Positions 62,278-64,000 of a stretch of 64,000 nucleotides of DNA are shown here, piece after piece. A program made the position numbers and the translations under genes. Below the pieces are notes generated by a model. It did no database searches. It was not told the DNA's origin and worked only from the letters and a program-made list of their open reading frames with translations. The stretch is taken from contig NZ_JADPJG010000011.1 of assembly GCF_023073335.1 (NCBI RefSeq), positions 1 to 64,000 on the forward strand, in the 5' to 3' direction. Positions within the stretch are counted from its first letter, which is position 1. Each line of letters starts with the position of its first letter. Origin of the DNA: Bradyrhizobium sp. 21 (GTDB lineage Bacteria > Pseudomonadota > Alphaproteobacteria > Rhizobiales > Xanthobacteraceae).

Positions 62278-63246
62278 ATGTTACGGCTGCTGCCTGCTTT
62301 GATCTCGCTTCTGTGGCTGACGCAGCCGCTGCAAGCGGAGCCGACATATCCGCAATCGACCATTCGCATCGTGCTGGGCTTCAGCCCGGGAAGCGCACCC
62401 GACGTGGCGGCGCGCATCCTGGCCGAACACTTCACGGCGAAATGGGGCAAACCCGTCGTGGTCGAGAACATGCTGGGCGCGGGCGGCAACATCGCAGCCG
62501 ATCACGTCGCCAAATCGGCGCCGGACGGCGCCACGCTGCTGATGGCGGGCAATGCGGCGATCGTCATCAACCCGTCTCTTTACGCAAAGCTGCCGTATGA
62601 TCCGGCGCGGGATCTGGTCCCCGTGGCCCAGGTCACGATCGCGCCGAACCTCCTGGTCGTGAACAAGGAGGTGCCGGCGGCAAGCGTGCAGGAGCTGGTC
62701 GATCTGGCGCGGCGCAACCCGGGCACGCTCACTTTTGCCTCGGCGGGAGTGGGCACCTCCACCCATTTGGCGGGCGAGTTATTCCAGACCATGGCGGGCA
62801 TCAAGATTCAGCATGTGCCGTACCGCGACAGCGCTGCGCTGTTGAGCGATCTCACGGCCGGGCGCATCACGATGTTCTTTGGCAGCATCGCATCGGTGCT
62901 GCCTCAGATCCGCGACGGCGGACTTCGCGCTCTGGCGATCACATCGCTGCGGCGCTCACCGGCCGTTCCTGATCTGTCGACGCTTGATGAACTCGGTTTC
63001 CGCGGGTTCGATGCCACCGCCTGGTTTGGCTTGATGGCGCCTGCCGGCACGCCGGCGTCGGTGATCGCCATGTTGCACGACGAGGCGCAGAAGGCAGTGT
63101 CCGCGCCGGCCGCGCGCGCGAAGTTCGCTGCGCTCGGCATGGAAGCCGTGACACGCACGCCGGACGAATTCGCCGCCGAGATCCGGGTCGAAACGCCGAG
63201 ATGGGCGGAACTGATCAGGCGGGTGGGAATCGCGCCGATCCAGTAA
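62278..63246 (+). CDS. Bug/TctC-type tripartite tricarboxylate-binding protein
   Basis: The 322-residue precursor has a signal peptide (LRLLPALISLLWLTQPLQA) and the Bug fold: YPQSTIRIVLGFSPGSAPDVAARILAEHF, GKPVVVENMLGAGGNIAADHVAKSAPDGATLLM. Family members bind carboxylates. No TctA/TctB permease is beside it, as is frequent for Bug orphans. The ATG at 62278 follows ggagaccacgc. Confidence 0.9.
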   Translation: MLRLLPALISLLWLTQPLQAEPTYPQSTIRIVLGFSPGSAPDVAARILAEHFTAKWGKPVVVENMLGAGGNIAADHVAKSAPDGATLLMAGNAAIVINPSLYAKLPYDPARDLVPVAQVTIAPNLLVVNKEVPAASVQELVDLARRNPGTLTFASAGVGTSTHLAGELFQTMAGIKIQHVPYRDSAALLSDLTAGRITMFFGSIASVLPQIRDGGLRALAITSLRRSPAVPDLSTLDELGFRGFDATAWFGLMAPAGTPASVIAMLHDEAQKAVSAPAARAKFAALGMEAVTRTPDEFAAEIRVETPRWAELIRRVGIAPIQ

Positions 63247-63266
63247 TCGGCGCGGCCATCAGAGCC

Positions 63267-63800
63267 TCAAGCCGCCGACTTCTTCTTCGCTTTCGGCTTG
63301 GCCGCCTTCGGGATCACCGGCGCCTCCGGCGTGCCCTCGATCGAGGACAGTCGGCCGGCCGTGAAGGTGTAGATGCCCGCGCGCGGACCGGTCGTCCACG
63401 TCACGACCGCAACGCGCCTGCCGGCGGCATCATTCGAGAAGTTGACGTTCGAGGGCGCGCCGATGCCGCGCACCACGTCGCATTCGGTGTGGCCGAGCGC
63501 GACGGTGCCGCCCATGGGCGCGGGCGACGTCGTCGACGCATTGGCATCAGCCGGACCGGGCGGCGGCGCCATGCCGGCACAGCCCCCGTCGGCGCCGACC
63601 AGATCCTCGGCCCTAACCGGCCTGTCGGGGGTCAGCGGCGGCGACTCAATCGAGATGTTGCGGATGAACAGCCGGCTCGGCGTGTTGAACCACTGGGCAT
63701 CCCTGGAGAACATATCGGCCCCGCCCGAGCAGCCAGCGACCAGCGGGGCTACCGCAGCCAAAGCAACTATGAGCGATCTGGGAAGCTTTTGATGTCGCAC
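63267..63800 (-). CDS. lipoprotein of unknown function
   Basis: The GTG-started 177-residue precursor has a lipoprotein signal peptide (SLIVALAAVAPLVAGCSGG), with Cys24 for lipidation. The mature part has PRAGIYTFTAGRLSSIEG near the end and a Lys/Ala-rich C-terminal tail (PKAAKPKAKKKSAA). It looks like a small envelope lipoprotein; family unrecognised. It is convergent with the Bug gene. Confidence 0.82.
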   Translation of the reverse strand: MRHQKLPRSLIVALAAVAPLVAGCSGGADMFSRDAQWFNTPSRLFIRNISIESPPLTPDRPVRAEDLVGADGGCAGMAPPPGPADANASTTSPAPMGGTVALGHTECDVVRGIGAPSNVNFSNDAAGRRVAVVTWTTGPRAGIYTFTAGRLSSIEGTPEAPVIPKAAKPKAKKKSAA

Positions 63801-63927
63801 GATAAACTAAATTCCCCGTGTGAAGGACCGACCCTAAGCGATTGTCCCAACATCACTTTGCGGCACGATGGTGACCAAAGCCATCATCGCCCGAAAAGTG
63901 CAAATTATCATTAATTGCGAGCGGCTG

Positions 63928-64000
63928 CTAATTCCGCTTCTGCCACCGGCCCCGCTCGTCGGCCTGCCAATAGGTGACATCAAATCCCCGCGCCTTGCAA
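63928..64000 (-). CDS. partial gene at the right edge
   Basis: The C-terminal part of a leftward protein ending KARGFDVTYWQADERGRWQKRN, continuing beyond the window. It is too short for assignment. Confidence 0.45.
   Translation of the reverse strand, partial: CKARGFDVTYWQADERGRWQKRN

Overview
The window is about 64 kb of high-GC chromosome from an alphaproteobacterium, most probably Bradyrhizobium or a close relative. This is inferred from the gene set: eukaryote-type glutamine synthetase GlnII behind a sigma-54 promoter, HdaA-Ppk-Ppx next to PurM-PurN, a Trp-to-anthranilate operon, and short secreted and hypothetical proteins of a kind common in Bradyrhizobium. Several families of short dispersed palindromes point the same way. 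No rRNA, tRNA, CRISPR array, integrase or intact insertion sequence was seen. The window reads as ordinary chromosome with a few acquired or decayed patches.

Layout. 0-8.5 kb: three GrlR-like proteins, one of them leading an operon with a leaderless ModA-like binding protein and a Sel1-repeat protein; glnII with its -24/-12 promoter and terminator; a DUF2735 protein, a lysozyme inhibitor, a tyrosine phosphatase and an SDR. 8.5-18 kb: DUF2161, a monooxygenase-fold protein, GNAT, thioesterase, the kynurenine operon (formamidase, KynA, KynU), an M20 peptidase, and a MocR regulator divergent from an FMN-binding oxidase-like gene. 18-29.7 kb: small secreted proteins, CreA, an L,D-transpeptidase with a slippage-prone repeat, a secreted glutathione peroxidase, a polysaccharide deacetylase, DoxX, malic enzyme, and a large unrecognised membrane-anchored protein. 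29.9-34.2 kb: aspS with an internal low-GC segment, selO, and a broken REP-associated tyrosine transposase between inverted palindromes. 34.2-41.1 kb: a degenerate M23 protein, a phosphodiesterase plus ABC transporter operon without an ATPase, and a low-GC orphan membrane protein. 41.4-47.6 kb: RNase D, then a LysR-controlled cluster of two GNAT-like proteins, an isochorismatase-fold protein lacking its catalytic Cys, a 56-residue protein and a class III aminotransferase. 47.7-57.9 kb: an autotransporter-type barrel, cold-shock protein, purN-purM, a CDP-alcohol phosphatidyltransferase, hdaA, ppk (behind a Pho-box-like site), ppx, a YjbE/TerC protein and ndk. 58-64 kb: a small secreted protein followed by a 5 x 14-bp repeat, an ABC-F ATPase, a LuxR-type regulator, a Bug-type binding protein and a lipoprotein.

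The genes fall into nitrogen assimilation (glnII), tryptophan breakdown, purine and polyphosphate metabolism, envelope maintenance and organic-solute uptake. The most promising candidates for undescribed biology are the LysR/GNAT/pseudo-isochorismatase cluster (42.9-47.6 kb), the GrlR-like/leaderless-binding-protein operon (1.8-4.1 kb), the mosaic aspS, and the RAYT locus. All functions are assigned by reading motifs; no database search was run.
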